Assembly: GCF_024112395.2 (NCBI RefSeq)
Contig: NZ_CP078013.2
Span: 1,364,001 to 1,428,000 of the forward strand
From: Pseudomonas pergaminensis
GTDB lineage: Bacteria; Pseudomonadota; Gammaproteobacteria; Pseudomonadales; Pseudomonadaceae
Length of the DNA stretch: 64,000 nucleotides
Direction: 5' to 3'
Positions 45,155-54,856 of this stretch are shown one piece after another. Made by a program: the position numbers and the translations under genes. The notes below the pieces were generated by a model that did not search any database, had not been told where the DNA came from, and saw only the letters and a program-made list of their open reading frames with translations. The stretch's first letter is position 1. Each line of letters opens with the position of its first letter.

Positions 45155-46255
45155 ATGCGCAGTACTTTCCTGCCCTTTGCTTTGCCTGTCAGTTTGGTCT
45201 TGCTGTTGGCCGCTTGCGGCCATGAAGAAGCGGCCCAGATTACCATCCGCCCGGCCATGGTAGTGCAGCCACAGCCTTCTGCGCAGTCGATGGACAGCTA
45301 CCCCGGCGAAGTGCGCGCACGCTTTGAGCCGGACCTGGCCTTTCGCATTGGCGGCAAAGTCAGCAAGCGGCTGGTGGAAGAGGGCGAACGCGTCAAGGCC
45401 AACCAGGCGCTGGCAGAGCTCGATCCTCAGGACGTGCGCCTGCAACTGGAAGCGACCCGAGCCCAAGTCGCCGCCGCCGAGGCCAACCTGAGCCTGGTGC
45501 GGGCCGAACGCGACCGCTACAAGACTCTGATGGACCGTCAGATGGTCAGCCGCTCTCAGTACGACAATTCCGAAAACCTCTATAGATCCGGTGAAGCACG
45601 CCTCAAGCAGATCAAGGCCGAGTTCGACGTGGCCAGCAACCAGGCCGGCTATGCCGTATTGCGTGCGCCCCAGGACGGGGTGGTTGCCAAGCGTGCGGTA
45701 GAAGTCGGCCAAGTGGTGTCTGCCGGCCAGACCGTATTTACCCTGGCCACCGATGGCGAGCGTGAAGTGCTGATCAGCTTGCCGGAGCAAGGTTTTGGCC
45801 GCTTCAAGATCGGCCAGCCGGTGTCGGTCGAGCTGTGGAGCCAGCCCGATCAACGCTTCAGCGGGCGCATTCGCGAGCTGTCGCCGGCAGCCGATCCGAA
45901 GTCGCGCACCTTCGCCGCACGTGTGGCATTCATCGGTGGCAAGGTCCCGGCCGAATTGGGCCAAAGCGCGCGCGTTTTCATACAGGCCGACGGTGTTGTT
46001 CCGCTGTCGGTGCCGCTGTCGGCCCTCAGTGCGGAGAACGGTGCGTCCTACGTCTGGCGTGTGCAGCCGGACAACTCCATCACCCGTGTGCCGGTGCGCA
46101 TTGGCGCCTTTGGTGAAAAATCCGTCCCGGTCCTGGAAGGCCTGGCCCCGACCGATTGGGTGATTGCTGCGGGTGTGCATGTGCTCCACGAAGGCCAGCA
46201 GGTGCGGCCGGTGGATCGCTCCAACCGTGTGGTGAATCTGGCGGCCAAGGAGTAG
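45155..46255 (+). CDS. RND efflux periplasmic adaptor (membrane fusion) lipoprotein, MexJ-like
   Basis: A 366-aa adaptor. The lipoprotein signal has lipobox LAAC (Cys21). Hallmarks are the barrel-sandwich halves RIGGKVSKRLVEEGERVKANQALAEL and APQDGVVAKRAVEVGQVV, around an alpha-hairpin (about residues 100-165, LSLVRAERDRYKTLMDRQMVSRSQYDN), then a beta-barrel domain. It links the RND pump to an outer-membrane channel; no channel gene is present here, so one must be encoded elsewhere (as with MexJK using OprM). The pump gene follows 6 bases on. Confidence 0.92.
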   Translation: MRSTFLPFALPVSLVLLLAACGHEEAAQITIRPAMVVQPQPSAQSMDSYPGEVRARFEPDLAFRIGGKVSKRLVEEGERVKANQALAELDPQDVRLQLEATRAQVAAAEANLSLVRAERDRYKTLMDRQMVSRSQYDNSENLYRSGEARLKQIKAEFDVASNQAGYAVLRAPQDGVVAKRAVEVGQVVSAGQTVFTLATDGEREVLISLPEQGFGRFKIGQPVSVELWSQPDQRFSGRIRELSPAADPKSRTFAARVAFIGGKVPAELGQSARVFIQADGVVPLSVPLSALSAENGASYVWRVQPDNSITRVPVRIGAFGEKSVPVLEGLAPTDWVIAAGVHVLHEGQQVRPVDRSNRVVNLAAKE

Positions 46256-46261
46256 TCCCCG

Positions 46262-49200
46262 ATGGGTTTCAATCTTTCCGAATGGGCGTTGCGCAATCGC
46301 CAGATCGTACTGTTCCTGATGATCCTGCTGGCGGTTGTCGGCACATTGTCCTACTCCAAGCTGGGGCAGAGCGAAGACCCGCCGTTCACCTTCAAGGCCA
46401 TGGTGATCAAGACCAACTGGCCCGGCGCTACGGCCCAGGAAGTCTCGCGGCAAGTTACCGAGCGCATCGAGAAAAAACTCATGGAGACCGGTGAGTACGA
46501 ACGCATCGTCTCCTTCTCGCGCCCCGGCGAGTCCCAGGTCACCTTCATGGCCCGTGACGCCATGCACTCGGCGCAGATTCCCGAGCTGTGGTACCAGGTG
46601 CGCAAGAAGATCAGCGACATTCGCCAGACCTTGCCGCCGGATATCCAGGGGCCGTTTTTCAACGATGAATTCGGCACCACCTTCGGCAACATCTACGCAC
46701 TGACCGGCGACGGTTTCGACTACGCGGTGCTCAAGGACTACGCCGACCGCATCCAGATTCAACTGCAGCGCGTCGCGGATGTGGGCAAGGTCGAGTTGCT
46801 TGGCCTGCAGGATGAAAAAATTTGGATCGAGCTGTCCAACCTCAAGCTGGCCACCCTCGGCCTGCCATTGGCGGCGGTGCAGCAAGCCTTGCAGGAACAG
46901 AATGCGGTCTCCACCGCAGGCTTCTTTGAAACCCCGAGCGAGCGCGTGCAACTGCGGGTGTCGGGCAACTTCAAGACTGTGGAAGAGATCCGCAACTTCC
47001 CGATCCGTGTGGGTGATCGCACCTTCCGCATCGGTGATGTGGCTGATATCCACCGTGGCTTCAACGACCCACCGGCACCGCGCATGCGCTACATGGGCGA
47101 AGACGCGATCGGCCTGGCCGTCGCCATGCGTGACGGTGGCGACATACTGGTCTTGGGCAAAGCCCTGGAAGGCGAATTCGCACGCCTGCAGAAGAACCTT
47201 CCGGCCGGCATGGAGCTGCGCAAGGTGTCGGACCAACCGGCGGCGGTGAAGACCAGCGTCGGCGAATTCGTGCAGGTACTGGCCGAAGCGCTGGCCATCG
47301 TGTTGCTGGTGAGTTTCTTCTCTCTGGGCGTGCGCACCGGCATGGTGGTGGCCCTGGCGATTCCGCTGGTTCTGGCAATGACGTTTGCCACCATGTACTA
47401 CCTCGGCATCGGCTTGCACAAGATTTCCCTGGGCGCGCTGGTGCTGGCGCTCGGCTTGCTGGTGGATGACGCGATCATCGCCGTGGAGATGATGGCGATC
47501 AAAATGGAGCAGGGCTACGACCGGCTCAAGGCCGCCAGCTTTGCCTGGACCAGCACCGCGTTCCCGATGCTCACCGGCACATTGATCACCGCCGCGGGTT
47601 TCCTGCCGATTGCCACGGCGCAGTCGAGCACCGGCGAATACACACGCTCGATCTTCCAGGTGGTGACCATCGCGTTGCTGGCTTCGTGGGTCGCTGCCGT
47701 AGTGTTCGTGCCCTACCTGGGGGAAAAACTCCTGCCAGACCTGGCGAAGATTCATGCAGCCAAGCACGGCACCGATGGTCCGGATCCCTACGGCACGCCG
47801 TTCTACCAGCGCGTAAGACGTTTGGTGGAGTGGTGCGTGCGGCGGCGCAAGACGGTAATCGTCCTCACCCTGCTGCTGTTTATCGGCTCGGTGGCGCTGT
47901 TCCGCTTCGTACCACAACAGTTCTTCCCGGCGTCCGGTCGCCTGGAACTGATGGTTGATCTCAAACTTGCCGAAGGCGCCTCCCTGAGCAACACCGCCGA
48001 GCAGGTCAAACGCCTGGAAGCTTTGCTCAAGCACCACGCAGGCATCGACAACTACGTGGCCTACGTGGGGACTGGTTCGCCGCGTTTCTACCTGCCGCTG
48101 GATCAGCAACTGCCAGCCGCCAGCTTCGCCCAGTTTGTGGTGCTGGCGAAAACCATCGAGGAGCGCGAAAGCCTGCGCACCTGGCTGATCGAAACCCTCA
48201 ACGAGCAATTTCCCGATCTGCGTTCACGGGTGACCCGCCTGGAAAACGGCCCACCCGTGGGCTACCCGGTACAGTTCCGGGTGACCGGTGAACACATCGA
48301 GGAAGTCCGCGCCCTCGCGCGCAAAGTGGCGGCCAAGGTTCGCGAGAATACCCATGTGGTCAACGTGCACCTGGACTGGGAGGAGCCGAGCAAGATCGTC
48401 TACCTCAATATTGACCAGGACCGTGCCCGAGCCCTCGGCGTCAGTACGGCCAACCTGTCGAAATTCCTGCAGAGTTCGTTGACCGGTTCCAGCGTGAGTC
48501 AATACCGGGAGGACAATGAGTTGATCGAAATTCTCCTGCGCGGCACCGTGCATGAGCGCACCGAACTGTCTCTGCTGCCAAGCCTGGCGGTGCCGACCGA
48601 CAATGGCAAAAGCGTGGCGCTGTCGCAGATCGCCACCCTCGAATATGGCTTCGAAGAAGGCATCATCTGGCACCGCAATCGTCTGCCGACGGTGACGGTC
48701 CGTGCGGATATCTGTGGCAAGGAGCAACCGGCGACATTGGTCCAGCAGATCCTGCCGAGCCTTGAAGGTGTGCGTGCCGAGCTGCCGGATGGCTACCTGC
48801 TGGACGTCGGCGGTACGGTCGAGGACTCTGCCCGTGGCCAGAACTCGGTAAAAGCCGGTGTGCCGCTGTTCATCGTGGTGGTGCTGACCTTGCTGATGCT
48901 GCAACTGCGCAGCTTCTCACGCACGGCGATGGTGTTTCTGACCGCCCCGCTTGGGCTCATCGGTGTGACGCTGTTCCTGCTGGTCTTCCGCCAGCCTTTC
49001 GGCTTCGTGGCCATGCTGGGAACCATCGCCCTGTCCGGGATGATCATGCGTAACTCGGTGATCCTGGTGGACCAGATCGAACAAGACATCAAGGCGGGCC
49101 TGGCACCGTGGCAGGCGATCATCGAAGCCACCGTGCGACGCTTCCGCCCGATTGTGCTGACGGCTTTGGCGGCAGTGTTGGCAATGATCCCGCTGTCACG

Positions 49201-49327
49201 CAGTGTGTTCTTCGGGCCGATGGCCGTGGCGATCATGGGCGGGTTGATTGTGGCAACCGCGCTGACGCTGTTGTTCCTGCCGGCGTTGTACGCGGCATGG
49301 TTCAGAGTCAGGAAAGAAGTGGTGTAA
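46262..49327 (+). CDS. RND efflux transporter permease, MexK-like
   Basis: A 1021-aa inner-membrane pump of the RND (AcrB) family, with 12 membrane helices and two large periplasmic loops. Helix 4 carries the proton-relay Asp pair in LGLLVDDAIIAVEM (about residue 400), and helix 10 has the usual basic partner region near LGTIALSGMIMRNSVILV. The GxxxD-type segment LVLALGLLVDD is intact. It exports drugs or biocides using the proton gradient. It sits directly after its adaptor. The name by position and size is MexK; substrate range is not predictable. Confidence 0.94.
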   Translation: MGFNLSEWALRNRQIVLFLMILLAVVGTLSYSKLGQSEDPPFTFKAMVIKTNWPGATAQEVSRQVTERIEKKLMETGEYERIVSFSRPGESQVTFMARDAMHSAQIPELWYQVRKKISDIRQTLPPDIQGPFFNDEFGTTFGNIYALTGDGFDYAVLKDYADRIQIQLQRVADVGKVELLGLQDEKIWIELSNLKLATLGLPLAAVQQALQEQNAVSTAGFFETPSERVQLRVSGNFKTVEEIRNFPIRVGDRTFRIGDVADIHRGFNDPPAPRMRYMGEDAIGLAVAMRDGGDILVLGKALEGEFARLQKNLPAGMELRKVSDQPAAVKTSVGEFVQVLAEALAIVLLVSFFSLGVRTGMVVALAIPLVLAMTFATMYYLGIGLHKISLGALVLALGLLVDDAIIAVEMMAIKMEQGYDRLKAASFAWTSTAFPMLTGTLITAAGFLPIATAQSSTGEYTRSIFQVVTIALLASWVAAVVFVPYLGEKLLPDLAKIHAAKHGTDGPDPYGTPFYQRVRRLVEWCVRRRKTVIVLTLLLFIGSVALFRFVPQQFFPASGRLELMVDLKLAEGASLSNTAEQVKRLEALLKHHAGIDNYVAYVGTGSPRFYLPLDQQLPAASFAQFVVLAKTIEERESLRTWLIETLNEQFPDLRSRVTRLENGPPVGYPVQFRVTGEHIEEVRALARKVAAKVRENTHVVNVHLDWEEPSKIVYLNIDQDRARALGVSTANLSKFLQSSLTGSSVSQYREDNELIEILLRGTVHERTELSLLPSLAVPTDNGKSVALSQIATLEYGFEEGIIWHRNRLPTVTVRADICGKEQPATLVQQILPSLEGVRAELPDGYLLDVGGTVEDSARGQNSVKAGVPLFIVVVLTLLMLQLRSFSRTAMVFLTAPLGLIGVTLFLLVFRQPFGFVAMLGTIALSGMIMRNSVILVDQIEQDIKAGLAPWQAIIEATVRRFRPIVLTALAAVLAMIPLSRSVFFGPMAVAIMGGLIVATALTLLFLPALYAAWFRVRKEVV

Positions 49328-49340
49328 GCCTGACAGCATT

Positions 49341-49372
49341 GCGCCAAGGCCCCGTACAAGCGGCCTTGGCGC
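49341..49372. terminator. Hairpin between the convergent RND pump and DUF4197 genes
   Basis: GCGCCAAGGCC pairs perfectly with GGCCTTGGCGC around a 10-nt loop, 13 bases after the pump stop and 24 before the end of the next gene. No T-tract follows on either strand, so it may be a structural 3' end or a weak bidirectional terminator. Confidence 0.5.
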
Positions 49373-49396
49373 AGTGGTTCAACGGTGATGCGAGGG

Positions 49397-50086
49397 TTAC
49401 AGCGCTCCGAATACCTTCTTCGCCAGGCTGGTGGCCGCCGCCGCCGGGTTCTCGCGGATAGTTTCTTCCTGCTTGGCAATCATCTTGAACAAGCCGTCCA
49501 GCGCCTGTTCAGTCACGTAGTTCTCGACGTTGGCGCTCTTGGCGTCCACCGCGCCGAAGGCTGCAGCCTTGCCGGCCAAAGCGTTGTACTGCTGGGCCAC
49601 GCCGACCTTGTCAGTAGCGGCCTTGACGATTGGCAGGAACTTGGCGCGGATCTGTTCGCGACTGCTTTTGTTCAAGTATTGGGTGGCCGAATCCTGGCCA
49701 CCGCTGAGGATGCCCTTGGCGTCCGTGACGCTCATGTTCTTCACGGCGTTGACCAGGATCGGCTGAGCCTGGGTCACGGCGGTTTCGGCAGCCTTGTTCA
49801 TGCTGGTTTCCAGCTGGGTGACTTGGTCGCCCATGCCGAACATTTTCAGTTTGTCGGCGACTTTGCCCAGCTTGCCTGGCAGGCCGATCTTCACTTCCGG
49901 GTTGTTGCTGAAACCACCGGGTACGCCCAGTTGCTTCACGGCAATCTGCGCGCCTTGGGTCAGGGCGTCCTTGAGGCCGCCGCTGGCGTCACCCTGGGAC
50001 AGGCTGCTCAAGTCCAGGGCCATGGCGTTGGCACCGAGCAACAGGCCGGCACACAGGGCAGTCAAACGAAGGGAGTTACGGAGCAT
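49397..50086 (-). CDS. DUF4197 family secreted protein
   Basis: A 229-aa protein with a Sec signal peptide (MLRNSLRLTALCAGLLLGANAMA). The mature part fits DUF4197: ALTQGAQIAVKQLG, NNPEVKIGLP, AKGILSGGQDSATQYL and a helical C-terminus. It is probably periplasmic or outer-membrane. The function is not known. The next gene upstream on the same strand is 39 bases away, so the two may share a message with plsB upstream of them. Confidence 0.87.
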   Translation of the reverse strand: MLRNSLRLTALCAGLLLGANAMALDLSSLSQGDASGGLKDALTQGAQIAVKQLGVPGGFSNNPEVKIGLPGKLGKVADKLKMFGMGDQVTQLETSMNKAAETAVTQAQPILVNAVKNMSVTDAKGILSGGQDSATQYLNKSSREQIRAKFLPIVKAATDKVGVAQQYNALAGKAAAFGAVDAKSANVENYVTEQALDGLFKMIAKQEETIRENPAAAATSLAKKVFGAL

Positions 50087-50125
50087 GGACGCTTCCTTTT
50101 GGTAGGGCTTATGTTCTGTTGGCTA

Positions 50126-50527
50126 TCAGTGGGCCACTGCATCAACGCGCAGGCGCAGCGGTTGCGGGTCCTGGCCATTGAGCTGCACGGAGTGCTGTTC
50201 GGTGGTGATAAACAGTAGCTTGCCATCCAGTTCGATGCGAGCGCTCACCGAGTAACTGTGGCCGGGTTTGACTTGCGCCGGGTCGTAGCTCAGGTGAAAG
50301 GGCAGCGGCACCTGGCCCTTGACCGGGCCTTTCTGCTCGGCGAGGGTCACAGCCGGTGCATCCGCCAGGGAAACGTCTTGCAGGCTGACACTCAGGGTCG
50401 CGGCCGGCGGCAGGGCGATGCGTTGCAGGTAGAACACTTCGCCATCGAGGCTGGCCTTGGGCGTGGGGCTCATGGACTGGCAGGCTCCGAGCAGGGCGGT
50501 GAGGCCCAGGAGGATGATCTTTTTCAT
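50126..50527 (-). CDS. YbaY/YscW-type lipoprotein
   Basis: A 133-aa lipoprotein with lipobox LGAC (Cys17) and a mature beta-rich domain of the YbaY type (VFYLQRIALPPAATLSVSLQDVSLADAPAVTLAEQ, PFHLSYDPAQVKPGHSYSVSARI). Relatives include pilotin-like lipoproteins of type III secretion. The start at 50527 has GGAGC 10 bases upstream and gives a proper signal; an in-frame ATG at 50557 would place the signal too far in. It lies 51 bases downstream of plsB on the same strand. Confidence 0.85.
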   Translation of the reverse strand: MKKIILLGLTALLGACQSMSPTPKASLDGEVFYLQRIALPPAATLSVSLQDVSLADAPAVTLAEQKGPVKGQVPLPFHLSYDPAQVKPGHSYSVSARIELDGKLLFITTEQHSVQLNGQDPQPLRLRVDAVAH

Positions 50528-50578
50528 GGTACAGCTCCTTTTCAGCGGCGCCGGCATCCAACCGGCGCCTTCTTAAAT

Positions 50579-53083
50579 CTAGCGGCTTTCTTCAGGTTCG
50601 ACAGGTGCTTCGGCCGCGCCATCGACACGGTGCAGGGCGACCTGGCGGATCGACAGGCGAATTTCCGCTGGCAGCACGCGCTTGGCCGCGCCCTCGGCCA
50701 GTTCGCCGAGCAGGTCGTGGTAGCTCAACTTGCCAGACTCGTCGCGGCGCAGCACATCTTGCTCCAGCAAGGTCTGGATGAAATGTCGGAAAAGGCTCTT
50801 GTCGAAGAACTCCGGGGCGTTGAGCCCATGCAGGATCGACAGGCGCTGGGCCATGATCGTGCACAGGTCTTCCAGTTCTTCGGCACTGATGCTGTTCTGG
50901 CCACTGTTGAGCAGCAGTGAGATGGCCATATAGAAGCGTTGCAGGGTCTGGGCAATGCTCTTGGACAGCAGCGTCAGCAGCACAAAGTGCCGCGAGCTCG
51001 GGGCCGGGCGCAGGTACACGTTGTTCTCGAAACGCAGCAGGCCTTGCTCGACAAAGGCCTCCAGCCATTGGTCGATCACCGTATCGAGTTCTTCCAGTGA
51101 CCAACGAATGAACAGTTCCGATTGCAGGTACGGGTACAGCGCGTGGCTGTAGCGCAGGATCTGCTCACGGCTCATGCGCGAGGTGCTTTGGAAGAAACTT
51201 GCCAGCAGCGCCGGCAGGGCAAAGATGTGCAGCACGTTGTTGCGGTAGTACGTCATCAGGACGGCGTTCTGCTCGTCCAGGTACAGAATCTTACCCAGGG
51301 CATCGCTCTGTTCCGACAGCAGGTCCATGTCCTTGACGTGTTTGATCAGCGCCAGGCCATCACCTTCGGGCAAGGTGGTGTGCTGCGAATAGGGCACCCG
51401 GCGCAACAGCGCCAGGTACAGGTCCAACTGGCGGGCCATGGCTTGTTCGTCCAGGGCCAGGCGTGTGGTGGACAGCAATGCCAGCGCCACCAGGTTCACC
51501 GGGTTTACCGCCGCGGCTTCGTTCAAGTGGCGCGCCACCTGTTCGCCGAGGCGGTTGGTGGTCTCGTTGAGCCAGGCCGGCTTGTAGTTCGGGCCCAGTT
51601 CCTGGGAGCGCCAATCCGGCTGTTCACTGTCGAGGAATTCGGCCAGCTTGATCGGCTCGCCAAAGTTGACCGCGACCTGGCCAAAGCGTTGCTTGAGCGC
51701 GCCGACCACTTTGAAAATATCGAAGATCGATTCTTTTTTCTTGCTCGCGCCACGCAGCTCGCCAAGGTAGGTGCGGCCTTCGAGCACGCGCTCATAACCG
51801 ATGTACACCGGCACAAACACGATGGGCATGCGCGAGGAGCGCAGGAAACTGCGCAGGGTAATCGCCAGCATGCCGGTCTTTGGCTGCAGCATACGCCCGG
51901 TGCGCGAGCGTCCGCCTTCGACGAAGTACTCCACCGGGAAGCCCTTGGTGAACAAGGTGTGCAGGTATTCGTTGAACACCGAGGTGTACAGCGGATTGCC
52001 CTTGAAGGTGCGGCGCATGAAAAACGCACCGCCACGGCGCAGCAGGCTGCCGATCACCGGCATGTTCAAGTTGATACCGGCGGCGATGTGTGGCGGGGTC
52101 AGGCCGTTCTTGAACAGCAGGTAGGACAGCAGCAGGTAGTCGATATGGCTGCGGTGGCACGGCACATAGATTACCTCGTAACCCTGGGCAACCTTTTGCA
52201 CACCTTCGATGTTATTGACCTTGATGCCGTCGTAGATCTTGTTCCAGAACCAGCTCAGCACCACTTCGAGGAAGCGGATCGCGGTGTAGGTGTAGTCCGA
52301 GGCGATTTCGTTGCCGTAGCGCAGGGCCTGGGCCTTGGCTTTTTCCGGGCTGATTTTTTCGCGCTCGGCTTCGTCGATGATGGCCTGGCGCACCAATGGC
52401 ATGTTGACCAGGCCCTTCACCAGGTTGCGACGGTGGGACAGGTCGGGGCCGATCACCGCCGTCTTCAGGTTACGAAAGTGCACACGCAGGATGCGCTGGG
52501 CCATGCGCACAGTGCGTTCGTGCCCTTTATTGTGCTCGATCAATTCACGCAGATTGATAGGCGCAGAGAATTGCACACGGGTCTTGCGACCCAGGATCAG
52601 GATGCTCAACAAGCGACGCAGACGCCCGGTGACGGCCCAGCTGTCGGCAAACAACAGCTTCCACGGGCTGGACTCGCTTTCGGGCGACTGGCCCCAGAAC
52701 ACGCTGACCGGAATGATTTGTGCATTCTCTTCGGCGTGTTCGCTGAGGGTGTCGACCAGGCGGGTCAGGGTCGGCGGCGCGCCGCGCTTGTCCTGGCGGC
52801 CGAGCCAGTCCGGTTCCGGCGTGAGGTAGAAGAACGCCGCCGGTTCCATCAACGGACCGACCGAGACCGGCAGCACCGGGCGCGGCAGGCCGGCCTTGGT
52901 GCACTCGGCATCGACCACGGCCAATTCGGTGAGGGAGGGCGATTGCAGGACGTAGAACACCGGCCGGCTGCGGTCCAGGTTGAGGGTTAGGGACGACTGG
53001 TTGATCGTCTCCGAGCGAACCCAGAGGTACAACAGTCGGCGCAAGGTGCCAAACACTAGACGGCGGAACGGGGAGCGGGTCAT
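50579..53083 (-). CDS. plsB: Glycerol-3-phosphate 1-O-acyltransferase PlsB
   Basis: An 834-aa inner-membrane acyltransferase that adds the first acyl chain to glycerol-3-phosphate in phospholipid synthesis. Acyltransferase block [13 protein letters not shown] (HX4D) is near residue 310, followed by [21 protein letters not shown] and the block [16 protein letters not shown]. Size matches the E. coli type. It is divergent from the cold-shock gene with about 180 bases between the two starts. Confidence 0.95.
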   Translation of the reverse strand: MTRSPFRRLVFGTLRRLLYLWVRSETINQSSLTLNLDRSRPVFYVLQSPSLTELAVVDAECTKAGLPRPVLPVSVGPLMEPAAFFYLTPEPDWLGRQDKRGAPPTLTRLVDTLSEHAEENAQIIPVSVFWGQSPESESSPWKLLFADSWAVTGRLRRLLSILILGRKTRVQFSAPINLRELIEHNKGHERTVRMAQRILRVHFRNLKTAVIGPDLSHRRNLVKGLVNMPLVRQAIIDEAEREKISPEKAKAQALRYGNEIASDYTYTAIRFLEVVLSWFWNKIYDGIKVNNIEGVQKVAQGYEVIYVPCHRSHIDYLLLSYLLFKNGLTPPHIAAGINLNMPVIGSLLRRGGAFFMRRTFKGNPLYTSVFNEYLHTLFTKGFPVEYFVEGGRSRTGRMLQPKTGMLAITLRSFLRSSRMPIVFVPVYIGYERVLEGRTYLGELRGASKKKESIFDIFKVVGALKQRFGQVAVNFGEPIKLAEFLDSEQPDWRSQELGPNYKPAWLNETTNRLGEQVARHLNEAAAVNPVNLVALALLSTTRLALDEQAMARQLDLYLALLRRVPYSQHTTLPEGDGLALIKHVKDMDLLSEQSDALGKILYLDEQNAVLMTYYRNNVLHIFALPALLASFFQSTSRMSREQILRYSHALYPYLQSELFIRWSLEELDTVIDQWLEAFVEQGLLRFENNVYLRPAPSSRHFVLLTLLSKSIAQTLQRFYMAISLLLNSGQNSISAEELEDLCTIMAQRLSILHGLNAPEFFDKSLFRHFIQTLLEQDVLRRDESGKLSYHDLLGELAEGAAKRVLPAEIRLSIRQVALHRVDGAAEAPVEPEESR

Positions 53084-53183
53084 AGGCGTGCTGCTTCAAG
53101 TGGAAAAAACCGAGCAGGCGCTCGGGCGGGTAGTGTGCCGTATTCGCCGAAAATCGGCAAAAAAGCAGCGATGTAAACTTGAG

Positions 53184-53211
53184 TTGATCGTTTTTGAGCC
53201 TGTCTTATACT
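53184..53211 (+). promoter_or_regulatory. Sigma-70 promoter of the cold-shock gene
   Basis: TTGATC, 16 bases, TATACT. The start codon of the cold-shock gene is 54 bases past the -10, giving a short 5' leader. Four of six and five of six bases match the consensus, and the spacing is one short of the best. Confidence 0.65.
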
Positions 53212-53264
53212 CGGCAGTTCAATGCGAGCGACTCAACAATAAAAAGCATGTGGGAGCAAAACAG

Positions 53265-53474
53265 ATGGCAACGCGCGAAACCGGCAATGTGAAGTGGTTC
53301 AACGATGCAAAGGGCTATGGCTTCATTCAACGCGAAGACGGCAAGGATGTGTTTGTGCACTACCGCGCCATTCGCGGTGAAGGCCACCGCTCCCTGGCCG
53401 AGGGCCAGCAGGTGGAATACGCCGTGGTGACGGGCGAGAAAGGCTTGCAGGCGGAGGATGTGGTGGGGCTTTAA
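53265..53474 (+). CDS. Cold-shock domain protein (CspA family)
   Basis: A 69-aa single cold-shock domain. RNP1 is KGYGFIQRE and RNP2 is DVFVHYRAI, flanked by the usual [10 protein letters not shown] start. These proteins bind single-stranded RNA and DNA and relax mRNA structure; many are not cold-induced. The ATG at 53265 has GGGAG at 53252-53256. A REPIN follows its stop. Confidence 0.95.
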   Translation: MATRETGNVKWFNDAKGYGFIQREDGKDVFVHYRAIRGEGHRSLAEGQQVEYAVVTGEKGLQAEDVVGL

Positions 53475-53502
53475 CGCGGACGTTGTTACACCGCTGAACC
53501 CA

Positions 53503-53589
53503 TGTGGGAGCTGGCTTGCCTGCGATGCAGACACTTCGGTCTATCAGCTAGACCACAGTGATGCTATCGCAGGCAAGCCAGCTCCCACA
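53503..53589. repeat. REPIN after the cold-shock gene
   Basis: Arms TGTGGGAGCTGGCTTGCCTG and the complement; a third REP subtype (AGCTGG/CCTGCGATG). It lies between two convergent genes, 28 and 25 bases from the stops. Confidence 0.9.
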
Positions 53590-53614
53590 GTTTGATTGGG
53601 TTCACACCTCAGGC

Positions 53615-53992
53615 TTATGCGGTTTTCCAGGTGATCTGCTCTTCACCGTCTTCACTGATGCGAATCCAGGTATCAGCGCTTTCTTCACCTTCTTCCTCGA
53701 CCCACGTACCCGGCGCGCAACGCACTTCGACGTTCAGCGCGGCAAACGCGGCGCGGGCGCAGGCGATATCGTCGTCCCACGGCGTCTGGTCGCTTTCCAG
53801 GTACAGGCTGTTCCATTTGCCCACGGCTTTGGGGAGCCAGGTCACGGGCACGTTGCCGGCCTTGCATTTGTAGGTCTGGCCTTTCTGGACCCAGTCGGTG
53901 CAAGGACCCAGAGCGGCGCCCAGCCAAGCGGCGATGGCCTTGTAGTCGACGTCGGCGTCCTTCAGGTAAATCTCGATATCAGGTTGGCGCAT
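53615..53992 (-). CDS. Conserved hypothetical protein (125 aa)
   Basis: A 125-aa acidic soluble protein (IEIYLKDADVDYKAIAAWLGAALGPCTDWVQKGQTYKCKAG...WIRISEDGEEQITWKTA). No signal or motif that I can assign. GAGGAA directly before the ATG at 53992 supports this start over an upstream one. It precedes nothing on its strand, and rlmA lies 54 bases upstream with the same direction, so it may belong to the dapE-rlmA unit. Confidence 0.75.
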   Translation of the reverse strand: MRQPDIEIYLKDADVDYKAIAAWLGAALGPCTDWVQKGQTYKCKAGNVPVTWLPKAVGKWNSLYLESDQTPWDDDIACARAAFAALNVEVRCAPGTWVEEEGEESADTWIRISEDGEEQITWKTA

Positions 53993-54046
53993 GGATGTTC
54001 CTCGTTGCGGGATTCGAAAATCCATTCGCGGATGCTTAAAAGTCGG

Positions 54047-54856
54047 TTATTGAAGCACGAAATAATCGTAGCGCATCGACACCGTGACCTGCAGCGGCTC
54101 GGCGGCCTCGATGACCTCGGCACGGCGCTCGGCACTGGCGCGCCAGCCGTGGGGTGTCATCGCCAGCAAATTCGCTCGGTCCTGGGGCTCGGCCAGGCTC
54201 AGGGTGAATTCCAGCGTCTCGCTGTGGGCCAGGCTCATGCCGTCGGGCACCAGGGCCAGGTGCTTGTCGTCGGTGTACTCGCGCACTTCGTCGTACAGGC
54301 GCTCACGCAGTTCCATCAGGTGGCCGCTGGTCGGGCCGACCTTCATCAGGCCGCCGCCGGGGCTGAGCAGGCGCTTGGCCTCTTCCCAGTCCAATGGGCT
54401 GAACACGCTGGCAAGAAACTGGCAACTGCCTGACGCCAATGGCACGCGGGCCATGCTCGCAATCAACCAGGTCAGCCCCGGGTTGCGCTTGCACGCGCGC
54501 TTGACGGCTTCCTTGGAGATATCCAGGGCGTAGCCATCGGCGTGGGGCAGGGCGTCGGCGATTTGCGCGGTGTAGTAACCCTCGCCACAACCGATATCCA
54601 CCCAGCGCTGCGGCGCGCGTTCTGCGGCAAGTTCCGCCAGGCGCTTGGCCACCGGGGCGTAGTGCCCGGCGTTGAGAAAATCACGACGGGCTTCGACCAT
54701 GGCGAGGTTATCGCCCGGGTCGCGGCTGTTCTTGTGCTGCACCGGCAACAGGTTCAGGTAACCCTGGCGCGCGCGGTCGAAACGGTGCCCGGCCGGGCAC
54801 GCCACGCCATTGTCCACCGCGTTCAGCGGGGCGCTGCAAATGGGGCAGGCCAGCAT
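54047..54856 (-). CDS. rlmA: 23S rRNA (guanine745-N1)-methyltransferase RlmA
   Basis: A 269-aa methyltransferase. An N-terminal zinc ribbon shows CPICSAPL...CPAGHRFD (Cys4, Cys7, Cys20, His24). The AdoMet-binding motif is VDIGCGEGYYTAQI near residues 85-98 and the catalytic region is SVFSPLDWEEAKRLL. It methylates G745 of 23S rRNA. The start overlaps the dapE stop by one base (TGATG), so the two genes are coupled. Confidence 0.9.
   Translation of the reverse strand: MLACPICSAPLNAVDNGVACPAGHRFDRARQGYLNLLPVQHKNSRDPGDNLAMVEARRDFLNAGHYAPVAKRLAELAAERAPQRWVDIGCGEGYYTAQIADALPHADGYALDISKEAVKRACKRNPGLTWLIASMARVPLASGSCQFLASVFSPLDWEEAKRLLSPGGGLMKVGPTSGHLMELRERLYDEVREYTDDKHLALVPDGMSLAHSETLEFTLSLAEPQDRANLLAMTPHGWRASAERRAEVIEAAEPLQVTVSMRYDYFVLQ

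Noticed and set aside
44408..48208. A 1266-codon open frame on the minus strand covering the TetR gene and the efflux genes
   Set aside because: Only its last 217 codons form a real protein (TetR). The rest is antisense to the adaptor and RND pump genes, has the composition of a GC-rich shadow (many His, Gln, Arg) and no domain.
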